Shown here: in pieces, positions 9,013 to 16,922 of the stretch
How positions within the stretch are numbered: the first letter of the stretch is position 1
How the letters are laid out: every line of letters starts with the position of its first letter
From: a virus
IMG/VR virus record: IMGVR_UViG_3300025759_000606
Location: 1 to 26,090 of that record
Reading direction: 5' to 3' (one strand)
Length of the DNA: 26,090 nt
Position numbers and translations under genes: made by a program
Notes under the pieces: generated by a model
Seen by the model: the letters and a program-made list of their open reading frames with translations, nothing else
Databases searched by the model: none
What the model was told of the DNA's origin: nothing

Positions 9013-10740
9013 ATGGCAGACAACGATAACACATTATTCAAATTATTTGGATTTGAATTAAAAAGGAATACCAAAAAAACGGAAAGCAAAATGCTTCCGT
9101 CTATTGTTCCTCCTACGGATAACGACGCCGCTGGATACGTTAGTACTGGCGCTGGAGCATATGGCCAATATATTAATTTAGATGGTGATCAATCTAAAGA
9201 TAATGCGCAGCTCATAATGAGATACCGTGGTGTTTCTATGAACCCTGAAGTTGATATGGCAATTGATGAAATTGTCAACGAAACTATTGTGTCATCAGAA
9301 TTAACGTCTTCCGTCGATCTTAAAGTAGATGAAATCGATGCGCCTAAAAAAATTAAAGATCAGATATTAGAAGAGTTTGAAAATGTAGTTAGTCTTCTTA
9401 AATTTAATGATATTGGCCATGATATTTTTAAATCATGGTACGTCGATGGTCGCATAGTTCATCATTTGTTAGTAAACGAATCTAATGTCAAAGCCGGTAT
9501 ACAGGAAATCCGTCATATCGATGCTGCTAAAATTAGAAAAGTTCGCGAAGTTAAATATAAAAAAGATCCAAAAACAGGTGTTAAAATTGTAGATACCGTA
9601 GAAGAATATTATATTTACGAAGAGAAACCTGGCAGTAATACAGTCCAAGGTGTTAAAATTTCAACAGATGCGATTAGTTATGTGACATCGGGTTTGTTAG
9701 ACGAGTCAAAGAAAAAAGTTGTTTCACATTTACACAAAGCTTTAAAACCTATCAATCAGTTGCGTATGATGGAAGATTCTTTAGTCATCTATCGTCTTGC
9801 TCGGGCTCCAGAACGCCGAATTTTTTATATTGATGTCGGTAATTTACCGCGAGGTAAGGCGGATCAGTATATGAAAGATATCATGACTAAGTACCGTAAC
9901 AAATTAGTTTATGATGCCAATACTGGTCAACTTAAAGATGATCGTAAACACATGTCTATGCTTGAAGACTTTTGGTTACCAAGAAGAGAGAATGGCCGAG
10001 GCACAGAAATTAGCACTTTGCCGGGCGGAGAAAATTTAGGTCAAATTGAAGACATTATATATTTTCAAAAAAGATTGTATCGAAGTTTGAATGTACCAGT
10101 CAACAGATTGGAACAAGAAAACCAGTTTAGTTTGGGCAGATCCTCAGAAATTACTCGCGACGAAGTTAAATTTCAAAAGTTTATTGATCGTCTTCGTAGA
10201 AGATTTGGCACCATGTTTTTGGGCATTCTTAAAAAACAGTTAATACTTAAAGGTATTATTACTGCACAAGACTGGGAAGAATGGAAAGATAATATATATG
10301 TTGATTACATCAAAGATAACCATTTTGCAGAATTAAAAGACGCTGAAATTTTACAGAATCGCATTGGATTAATGAACGAAATTACTCAGTATGTTGGCGA
10401 ATATTACAGCAAAGAATGGGTTCAAAAGAATGTCATGATGTTAGACGATGAAGAAATTGTTCAGATGAAAAAACAGATCGAAAAAGAAATGGCCGAAGGA
10501 GAAATACCTGATCCTGAAGAAGAAGAAGAAAAAGAAAAAGAAAAAATTGCAATGGCAAATCGACCTCCGGCACCTACCCCTGTAACAGTTGTAGAACCTA
10601 AATCTGAAATTGAAAGACAAAAAGAAGCTGAAAAGAAAAAAAACGATAAAGAGAAAAAAGAAACCTACATTCCTACTAATAGTGACGAATTGACAGAAGA
10701 ATTGACTAGGTATATGGCGCGACTTAATGAACAAGGTTGA
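9013..10740 (+). CDS. 20: portal vertex protein, gp20-like
   Basis: 575 residues from ATG 9013, chosen because AGGA lies 6 bases upstream; an upstream TTG at 8989 falls in the terminator and is not credible. Typical gp20 motifs are MRYRGVSMNPEVDMAIDEIV, RAPERRIFYIDVGNLPRGKA, MLEDFWLPRRENGRGTEIST, LPGGENLGQIEDIIYFQKRL and YRSLNVPVNRL. The dodecameric portal nucleates prohead assembly, is the channel for gp17-driven packaging, and later joins the neck and tail. From about residue 497 the C-terminus becomes a low-complexity Glu/Lys stretch with a short Pro-rich segment (NRPPAPTPVTVVEP), longer than I would expect for the T4 protein (524 residues). It overlaps the collagen-like gene by 14 bases. 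Confidence 0.96.
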   Translation: MADNDNTLFKLFGFELKRNTKKTESKMLPSIVPPTDNDAAGYVSTGAGAYGQYINLDGDQSKDNAQLIMRYRGVSMNPEVDMAIDEIVNETIVSSELTSSVDLKVDEIDAPKKIKDQILEEFENVVSLLKFNDIGHDIFKSWYVDGRIVHHLLVNESNVKAGIQEIRHIDAAKIRKVREVKYKKDPKTGVKIVDTVEEYYIYEEKPGSNTVQGVKISTDAISYVTSGLLDESKKKVVSHLHKALKPINQLRMMEDSLVIYRLARAPERRIFYIDVGNLPRGKADQYMKDIMTKYRNKLVYDANTGQLKDDRKHMSMLEDFWLPRRENGRGTEISTLPGGENLGQIEDIIYFQKRLYRSLNVPVNRLEQENQFSLGRSSEITRDEVKFQKFIDRLRRRFGTMFLGILKKQLILKGIITAQDWEEWKDNIYVDYIKDNHFAELKDAEILQNRIGLMNEITQYVGEYYSKEWVQKNVMMLDDEEIVQMKKQIEKEMAEGEIPDPEEEEEKEKEKIAMANRPPAPTPVTVVEPKSEIERQKEAEKKKNDKEKKETYIPTNSDELTEELTRYMARLNEQG

Positions 10741-11830
10741 TACTATTTCTACTGCGTTTGCAGTTGTACATACGCAGAAAGAAATAGAAAAATTAGAATC
10801 TAAAATCTTTAATGTACTTGAAGAAGTTCAACTCATAGAGGGCCCGGCCGGACGTGTTGGGAAACAGGGCCCAAAAGGAGACAAAGGTGTCAAAGGTGAT
10901 AAAGGGGATAAAGGAGAACGTGGCGAACGTGGTGCCGATGGCAATGATGGAGCACCAGGACCTGTTGGCGAGAAAGGAGATACTGGCGGCCGCGGCGAAC
11001 AAGGCGAACAAGGACTTCAAGGTATTGCTGGAATTGCTGGCAAGGATGGAGAACGAGGAGAACGTGGCGAACAAGGACCACAAGGATTAAAGGGCGATAA
11101 AGGTGATAAGGGAGATAGAGGACCCCAAGGAAATGTGGGGGCGACTGGTAAAACAGGCAAGCAAGGTAAAACAGGTGCTGTTGGAGCCAAAGGAGACGTG
11201 GGCCCACAAGGCCCTAAGGGTGTCAAAGGAGACAAGGGAGATACTGGACTTCGTGGCGAAAAGGGCGAACGGGGAGATCGTGGCGAACAAGGACCACAAG
11301 GAATACAAGGTGAGGCAGGACCTGACTACAAAGAACGATTTGAAGAAGCCTTAGAAGCATTCAATAAGCAGTTAACAGAAAACAAAAACACTGTTACTGC
11401 CAATCTTGAAAAACAAATTCAACAGATTAATCGTTCTCTCAGTACACTTGGTGGCGGTGGTTCATATAAGATCGTAGATAACGCAGACGTAGACAAGTCT
11501 GCAATCAAAAGTCTAGTAGACGATGCGGTTCTTATATACGATCCAACCAAAAAGAAATTCGTTGCTCAGTCTTTTCTGAGTATTCTTGATAGACTAAAGG
11601 CAGATTTAGAAGTGCAATACGATAAACTGGTAGATGAAGATCCTGATAATGGATTTACTTATGTGGGTGAAGCGGTGCCTGGCACTACAAAGAGTCAGTC
11701 TATTTGGAGAATTAAAAGAATATATGAGTTTGGTGCAGACGGTGACCTAGACATTCTCTGGGCAAACGGTACAGCAGACTTTGATAAAACTTGGAATGAT
11801 CGTGCAACATATACTTATTCTGCGGATTAA
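10727..11830 (+). CDS. collagen-like virion fibre protein
   Basis: 367 residues in three parts. Residues 1-38 include an amphipathic helix (QKEIEKLESKIFNVLEEVQL) that could form a trimeric coiled coil. Residues 39-200 are 54 uninterrupted Gly-X-Y triplets, many of them GDK, GER, GPQ or GEQ. Residues 201-367 form a globular C-terminal part with a helix (KERFEEALEAFNKQL) and an ending, SIWRIKRIYEFGADGD...WNDRATYTYS, seen in marine phage structural proteins. Phage collagen repeats form stable trimeric rods in tail or capsid fibres, so I infer a fibre or decoration. The start overlaps the portal end by 14 bases and has no clear ribosome site, which suggests translational coupling. The protein would be stable without proline hydroxylation through its many charged pairs; this is family knowledge, not seen directly. 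Confidence 0.85.
   Translation: MNKVDTISTAFAVVHTQKEIEKLESKIFNVLEEVQLIEGPAGRVGKQGPKGDKGVKGDKGDKGERGERGADGNDGAPGPVGEKGDTGGRGEQGEQGLQGIAGIAGKDGERGERGEQGPQGLKGDKGDKGDRGPQGNVGATGKTGKQGKTGAVGAKGDVGPQGPKGVKGDKGDTGLRGEKGERGDRGEQGPQGIQGEAGPDYKERFEEALEAFNKQLTENKNTVTANLEKQIQQINRSLSTLGGGGSYKIVDNADVDKSAIKSLVDDAVLIYDPTKKKFVAQSFLSILDRLKADLEVQYDKLVDEDPDNGFTYVGEAVPGTTKSQSIWRIKRIYEFGADGDLDILWANGTADFDKTWNDRATYTYSAD
10841..11326 (+). repeat. collagen Gly-X-Y coding repeat, 54 triplets
   Basis: A nine-base periodic tract encoding 54 consecutive Gly-X-Y triplets without interruption. It contains a 24-base exact direct repeat at 11063-11086 and 11279-11302 (encoding R-GEQ-GPQ-G). Such a tract is prone to length change by slippage or recombination, so its length probably varies between relatives. 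Confidence 0.9.
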
Positions 11831-11834
11831 TTCT

Positions 11835-11842
11835 TATAAATA
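11835..11842 (+). promoter_or_regulatory. T4-type late promoter, upstream of the 903-residue virion protein
   Basis: Perfect TATAAATA octamer just after the collagen-like gene. The predicted start about 5-7 bases downstream gives a leader of about 50 bases carrying CGGAG before the ATG at 11900. Confidence 0.8.
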
Positions 11843-11899
11843 AACATAACCATTTGTCATGTTAAATTGAATATATTAAAAAAAACGGAGAATATTTAA

Positions 11900-14611
11900 A
11901 TGGCAAAAATAACAAGCGCAGGAAGGTTGTATCGTACAGAAGTAGATATCGATACCACCAACCGAGATATTGGTTTAACCAAAACAACGACGGGTAATAC
12001 TTTGTCTGACGATGGTGTATCGTTACAGGCACTTTACTCTTATCTTAAGAACGTTTGGCGTTTAACAGATTTTACATCTACAATCGCAAGCAGCTCAGGA
12101 ACAACAGTTACCTTTGACGATGTTTCTATTGATGTAGATGCTTCGGGATTGGTCACAGGTACAAAATATCAAATTAAAGTTGCTGGAGATGCTAACTGGA
12201 CAGATATTGGTTCTCCAGACTCAACGGTAGGCACTGTGTTCACCTACAACGGTGCTGCAATCACAGGCACCACAGGTGAAGCGTCTACTAGAGGTAACTC
12301 ATTAAACATATTGCCTGGCATGAAAGTTTCAATCTCTGCTGGTTCTGGTACCCTTGCTGGAGGTTTCGCAACGGTTGTATCGGTCGCGGCAGATGGTAGC
12401 AGCATGACACTCGACCAAACACCAAGTCCTGTTATGGATAACACCACAGAACTTCTGGTTGTCAATCACCTGATCGAATACCCCTTTCCACTTGTTGCAA
12501 TTACTCCTGAACAGTTTGAATTTGGTTTTGACTGGACAATGGAAACGAACACCGACAGAAAATTGTTGAGAGATGCTGGTTGGCAAGAACTGTCAGTCGG
12601 TGAAGTTGATGGTCCAAAGTATGTTGGTATTGTTTCTCTGGGTACAATCGATACAGTAACTATCGGAGCTGGGGTTGATTCGACCGCAGATACAACATTA
12701 GCGGTAGACACTATTACTGGCATTACAGTTGGTATGGAAGTACGAGTACTATCCGGAACCGGCACAATTCCTGCAAACACTAAAGTAGTAAGCATTGACG
12801 GCGCGAACCAAATTACCTTGAGTGCCGCACACGGCGGCAACTTTGACGGTGCTGAAGTGTTACTCATGGGTGATCGTGTTTACTACGCATTCTACGACAC
12901 TTCTACTGAAACTTGGACATCTCCTGTGGATTTTGATTTCCTTGGACCAGTCAACGAAGCGATTCAAATTGACAATGCAGTTGACGATGCTGGTGATTTT
13001 ACTAATCAAGTTCTTTCTCTTTTCATTAGAACAGAAGGAAAGACTTACGGTAAATCTTCCACTCCAGACATTGGTATTCCAGATGCTGGTGGTACTGGTA
13101 CTGGTAACATTAACTTCCAAGTATATCGTTTCCCATTGAGTGAAGCGACTGACCTTGATTATTTGGCTGCAGATGGTGTTACTCCTACAGTTACAGACGT
13201 ACAGATTGAAGCTGCCAATGGTGCTGGTCAAAAGTATGATGCAGTTACTGTTGATACGACAATTACTGGTGTAAACAGCGGAACAACTTTGAATGTTGCC
13301 GACACCACAGGTATTGTTGTGGGTTCATATGTATACAGTGAACAAATTGGAGGTAATGAAATTTTTGCTGGTGGTACAAGAGTAGACTCTGTAGATGACG
13401 CGACGACAATCACATTAAATAAAGCAATCCAAGTAACAACTGCTGGCGCTGAAGACGTTAAGTTTATTAACGGACCTCACATCATATTCCATAACTTGGA
13501 TCAAGTATCAGGACAGTACTTTACTACTGACTTGAATAATGCAAACTCATCATTCGGTGTTACAATTAATGCACGAGATGGTTCTTCTGCAAATGGTCAA
13601 TTGACTCTGAAAGAATTATACTCTTGGGTACAATATCAATTACGTCAGAGTGGTTCTATTGATTTTGATTCAGATATTGAAGCTGGTAACACTGGAACCC
13701 AGAATGGTAAGACTTCTGATGCCATGTTGAAGTTTGTTGGTGCTGTTCTTGAATCAGTAAACCTTCTAACGCCAAATTCTGCGCAATGGGGTGTCGGTAA
13801 CTTAGATAGAGCAACAGTCACAGATGGTACTGGTGTACTATTCTACAACTGGCCAAGTGGTGTAATTGGTAATGTTAAACTCCGTGACAATGATGGCGAC
13901 CTTGAAGCGTTTCCGAAAATTGCAACTGGATTCATTTCCTTTGGTGATCTTGCAACAAGTAACTTACTGGCAGATGCAGCTGCATCCTTCACCATGTTCT
14001 TTACTTACACTCAACAACACGAAGAAGCGGCTTCAACAGGGTTGACTTATGCGGGTAACGCAGCGGGTGTTGGTACTATTACTCGTGATGCAGGAAACTT
14101 CACATACGACATCGACACTGATTCATATATGAAGTTTACCGGATTCACTAATGCTGGACTAGACGGCGTATTTAAAGTAACTAGCGGTGTTTCTGCTGGT
14201 GGTGGTGATGTGATAAGTGTATCATATATTGACGATTTGTCTAATCAGGGTGGTTATGCAACAAGTCAGACAGCAACTGGATTCTTACGGTTCAACCCTG
14301 TCGATTCGCCTGATGCGGTCATTGTTTTGGATTCTACGAACAATGAAATTCAAGGAACTCTTGCGAGTGGAGTTGGTACTCCGGCTTTGAACGCTGATAG
14401 TAAGTATGAGTGGTCGTTTGCATACACTGCTAATACCCAACCCAACCAAGGTGCAGAAGAAGACAGAATTACTGAAACTGAGGTACCTGTCACAATTCGT
14501 GCGGTAGGAACGGATAAAGCACAATGGATATCATCAAACTTTACAATTGCTGATGCGTCTGGTCAAGACTTCTCGGTCATTGCCCCGCTCGAAAGAAACT
14601 ACGCGCCTTAA
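11900..14611 (+). CDS. large beta-rich virion structural protein with internal repeats
   Basis: 903 residues, start supported by CGGAG 9 bases upstream and a late promoter at 11835. The N-terminus (MAKITSAGRLYRTEVDID) and the first ~60 residues look like an attachment region. Three copies of a beta module are visible near residues 131-188, 249-325 and 444-524. Each has G(M/S)xV, then an I/L-xx(G/N)T-xV-x-S(V/I) strand, then (M/I)TL. Another module (residues about 83-130, GTKYQIKVAGDANWTDIG ... VGTVFTYNGA) is a common phage fibre repeat and appears to sit inside the first copy. The C-terminus (EVPVTIRAVGTDKAQW ... APLERNYAP) is distinct. The likely role is a fibre or other virion decoration; no enzymatic motif was recognised. 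A strong terminator follows 15 bases after the stop. Confidence 0.7.
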   Translation: MAKITSAGRLYRTEVDIDTTNRDIGLTKTTTGNTLSDDGVSLQALYSYLKNVWRLTDFTSTIASSSGTTVTFDDVSIDVDASGLVTGTKYQIKVAGDANWTDIGSPDSTVGTVFTYNGAAITGTTGEASTRGNSLNILPGMKVSISAGSGTLAGGFATVVSVAADGSSMTLDQTPSPVMDNTTELLVVNHLIEYPFPLVAITPEQFEFGFDWTMETNTDRKLLRDAGWQELSVGEVDGPKYVGIVSLGTIDTVTIGAGVDSTADTTLAVDTITGITVGMEVRVLSGTGTIPANTKVVSIDGANQITLSAAHGGNFDGAEVLLMGDRVYYAFYDTSTETWTSPVDFDFLGPVNEAIQIDNAVDDAGDFTNQVLSLFIRTEGKTYGKSSTPDIGIPDAGGTGTGNINFQVYRFPLSEATDLDYLAADGVTPTVTDVQIEAANGAGQKYDAVTVDTTITGVNSGTTLNVADTTGIVVGSYVYSEQIGGNEIFAGGTRVDSVDDATTITLNKAIQVTTAGAEDVKFINGPHIIFHNLDQVSGQYFTTDLNNANSSFGVTINARDGSSANGQLTLKELYSWVQYQLRQSGSIDFDSDIEAGNTGTQNGKTSDAMLKFVGAVLESVNLLTPNSAQWGVGNLDRATVTDGTGVLFYNWPSGVIGNVKLRDNDGDLEAFPKIATGFISFGDLATSNLLADAAASFTMFFTYTQQHEEAASTGLTYAGNAAGVGTITRDAGNFTYDIDTDSYMKFTGFTNAGLDGVFKVTSGVSAGGGDVISVSYIDDLSNQGGYATSQTATGFLRFNPVDSPDAVIVLDSTNNEIQGTLASGVGTPALNADSKYEWSFAYTANTQPNQGAEEDRITETEVPVTIRAVGTDKAQWISSNFTIADASGQDFSVIAPLERNYAP

Positions 14612-14626
14612 TAAATAAACGTGAAC

Positions 14627-14653
14627 GGGGGGAGTTTCTCCCCCCACTTTTTT
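14627..14653 (+). terminator. rho-independent terminator after the 903-residue protein gene
   Basis: A perfect 8-base stem GGGGGGAG (14627-14634) and CTCCCCCC (14638-14645) with a TTT loop, then AC and six T (14648-14653). This is the strongest GC stem in the window. It would end the 11835 transcript and separate it from the genes at 14669 and 14960. Confidence 0.85.
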
Positions 14654-14668
14654 ACTAAAGGATAAATT

Positions 14669-14959
14669 ATGAGAATATCAATTTCTAATGCTGCTGAGAT
14701 TTTGTCTTTAACCGAAGACGAGCTTCTAATGAAATCACAATCCTGTGATAATCTAACAGCACACTACGTTACTCCTACCGATATGATATACAATGATGAC
14801 GGTACTGTCCAGTTTGTGGACGGCAACCCCGATTCTTCGTGGGAATTTGAAATCGAAGAAGTTCTTGCTTACAAAAAAGAAATGGAAGAGAAACGTCAAG
14901 CAGAAGGTGCAGAGAAACTGTCACAAGCAGTTAAGACTGCATTGGATTTAGAGGACTAA
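14669..14959 (+). CDS. small protein of unknown function
   Basis: 96 residues; the start has AAAGGAT about 6 bases upstream, just after a terminator. I do not recognise the family. The N-terminal segment (SNAAEILSLTEDELLM) and a later WEFEIEEVLAYKKEMEE loosely resemble the two ends of an excisionase/MerR-like winged-helix fold (xAAExLxVsExxV ... WxFxxEDLxAY). The middle does not obviously fit and the resemblance is weak. The C-terminus is a charged helix (KKEMEEKRQAEGAEKLSQAV). The stop abuts the ATG of the next gene (TAA|ATG), so the two are translationally linked. It could be a regulator, an assembly helper for the adjacent virion protein, or a minor structural component. Confidence 0.75.
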   Translation: MRISISNAAEILSLTEDELLMKSQSCDNLTAHYVTPTDMIYNDDGTVQFVDGNPDSSWEFEIEEVLAYKKEMEEKRQAEGAEKLSQAVKTALDLED

Positions 14960-16885
14960 ATGGCTGTCGATAACCGAACACAAATCAATAACTGCGAAGG
15001 ACCTACAGCTGAATTCGATGGTTCTGATGTGGGCGCTGTCGATACAGAAATCTTCTATGAAGGCACTTCTAGTATTTCTGCTCAGTTTTCAAATGCTCAA
15101 GAATTTTTGATTGCACATCAAAATTCAGCGGGAACAAACCTTAACTTAGATTTGTCCGATGCCACTGTTTGGGTTATTATTAAAGACAACCTAGTTCAAA
15201 CTGAAGCACTTAATGGAATGCAAGTTGTTTTGGGAAATGGTGACGCTAACAATGATCCAAACCAAGGGTATGTTATCGGTGGTAACGATAACCCCGGACT
15301 GGTATTAGGAAAGCAGTTCTACTGTTTGAGATTAGATGTCTCAAACCGAACAGGTCTCACCGTAATTCAACATCGAGGTAATGGTGCACCAACATTTACT
15401 GCGATAGGTTCGGTGGGTTATGGTTCAATTCACGCTATTGCCGCTCGTGGTAATGTTGATAACTTATTCCTTGATAGAATGACCTTCATCAACAACGGGT
15501 CTTATGCGTTTACAATTAATGCAGGAACATCTGGTACACCCATAACTTTAGCCGCATTACAAACACAGGATGATAACCCTTCAACGGGTGGATGGGGGTT
15601 ATTCGGTAGAGGTGTTGGTTCATCATTCACACTTTATGCGTCTATGGAATGGGGTGATGCAGGAACATCGGATTCATACTTTGAACAAAGTGACTCTCAG
15701 ATTTATTTCGATGGTCAACAGTTAGGAACGGGTCATTTTATTTTTAGAACGATAGGCAATACAACAGGCACCAACTCTTTTGTCTTAAACAACTGCGTAC
15801 TTGTATCTTCGGGTGAACCTGCTATCTGGGATTATACTGATAATAACATGGACATCATGAACATTCAAGACACACAGTATATTGACATGGGAACAATCTC
15901 GTGGCCAGTTACAGGTGGAACAACTCGACAAGTACTTGGCAGCACATTTATTAACTGTGGGCAAATAGATTTCTCAACAATTACTGCTACAAATTGTTCA
16001 ATTAATGGTAGTCGTAATGCCAATGGTGCAATCTTACTTGATGCTTCTGGCAACTCAACTAATCAGACAAATTTGACATTTACCAGTGATGGTACTGGTC
16101 ATGGTGTTGAGATTACTGCGGCGGGTACATATACATTTACCGATTGGAATTTTTCTGGTTACTCAACTGCAAATCCAGGCACAAACAATACACCAGCAAG
16201 CGGTAGCACCGATGCGATGGTATTCAACAACTCTGGTGGAGCAGTAACAATTAACGTTGTCGGTGGCACTAACGTTACGGTACGTAATGCCGCTTCATCG
16301 ACTACAACAGTAGTCTTTGCGGTGACTGCAACAGTCTCTGGTCTTCTAGGCAACACAGAAGTTTCAGTTCTACAAAACCCATCACCCTATTCATCTGCGG
16401 TAGCAGCACCCACCACTTTGTTTGATGAAGACGTTCTTTCAGCAGTCACAGGAACAGACATCGAGTTAGACACTGGTGGCGGTGCAAATATAACACAAAT
16501 ACTTAGAACAGGTACGACAGATTTCACGACGATGAATCTGGTAGATGGTGACCAAGTTCGAGTAACCCAAAGAAATGATCTTAGGATTTTTGATACCTAT
16601 ACGGTAGTGGGCACACCCACGGCATCGGCAATCAACGTTACTGACGTTGCATCTTCGACTAGTAAATTACCCGATATAATAGACTCTCCAGGCGAAACAG
16701 TCACAGTAGAAAAAGTAGATGCTTCATATACCTTTGAGGTTTCAACGGGCACAGTAGTAGACATCTTAGCATTCAGAGTGGGTAGTCTACCCATTTACCA
16801 ATTGAATCAAACAATCTCATCAACAAACAATTCGTTTCCATTGTCACAAGTTGTTGACAGAAACTTCGATGCGTTTGAAGTATAA
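14960..16885 (+). CDS. beta-rich virion structural protein, possible beta-helix
   Basis: 641 residues. The composition is Gly/Thr/Ser/Asn-rich with short alternating strands. Residues about 120-450 show the irregular strand-turn pattern of a right-handed beta-helix (NCVLVSSGEPAIWDYTDNN, STFINCGQIDFSTI, ATNCSINGS, then MVFNNSGGAVTINVVGGTNV). That last stretch resembles segments I recall from marine phage virion proteins. The C-terminal 150 residues form a different beta domain ending PLSQVVDRNFDAFEV. A tail fibre, spike or surface decoration is likely. No lyase or hydrolase catalytic residues could be assigned. The gene abuts the 96-residue gene upstream and its stop codon lies inside the next late promoter. 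Confidence 0.65.
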   Translation: MAVDNRTQINNCEGPTAEFDGSDVGAVDTEIFYEGTSSISAQFSNAQEFLIAHQNSAGTNLNLDLSDATVWVIIKDNLVQTEALNGMQVVLGNGDANNDPNQGYVIGGNDNPGLVLGKQFYCLRLDVSNRTGLTVIQHRGNGAPTFTAIGSVGYGSIHAIAARGNVDNLFLDRMTFINNGSYAFTINAGTSGTPITLAALQTQDDNPSTGGWGLFGRGVGSSFTLYASMEWGDAGTSDSYFEQSDSQIYFDGQQLGTGHFIFRTIGNTTGTNSFVLNNCVLVSSGEPAIWDYTDNNMDIMNIQDTQYIDMGTISWPVTGGTTRQVLGSTFINCGQIDFSTITATNCSINGSRNANGAILLDASGNSTNQTNLTFTSDGTGHGVEITAAGTYTFTDWNFSGYSTANPGTNNTPASGSTDAMVFNNSGGAVTINVVGGTNVTVRNAASSTTTVVFAVTATVSGLLGNTEVSVLQNPSPYSSAVAAPTTLFDEDVLSAVTGTDIELDTGGGANITQILRTGTTDFTTMNLVDGDQVRVTQRNDLRIFDTYTVVGTPTASAINVTDVASSTSKLPDIIDSPGETVTVEKVDASYTFEVSTGTVVDILAFRVGSLPIYQLNQTISSTNNSFPLSQVVDRNFDAFEV

Positions 16886-16888
16886 ATA
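16881..16888 (+). promoter_or_regulatory. T4-type late promoter overlapping the stop codon of the upstream gene
   Basis: Perfect TATAAATA; the TAA within it is the stop codon (16883-16885) of the 641-residue protein. The expected leader of about 30 bases contains AGGATC before the ATG at 16923. Confidence 0.8.
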
Positions 16889-16922
16889 GAAAGATAACAA
16901 CCGAATTTAACAGGATCTAAAA

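Noticed and set aside
10441-10734. Minus-strand open frame rich in Phe, opposite the end of gp20
   Set aside because: It is the complement of the Lys/Glu-rich (AAA, GAA) portal tail; no ribosome site, and all real genes here are on the + strand.
10854-11354. Several long open frames on both strands within the collagen-like gene, including Pro/Leu-rich ones
   Set aside because: Periodic GGN-NNN-NNN coding leaves the other frames free of stops; the peptides are repeat artefacts.
14610-14617. AATAAATA, seven of eight matches to the late promoter octamer, just after the 903-residue gene
   Set aside because: It lies immediately upstream of a strong terminator, so a transcript from it would stop at once; part of the match is the stop-codon region of an AT-rich gap.
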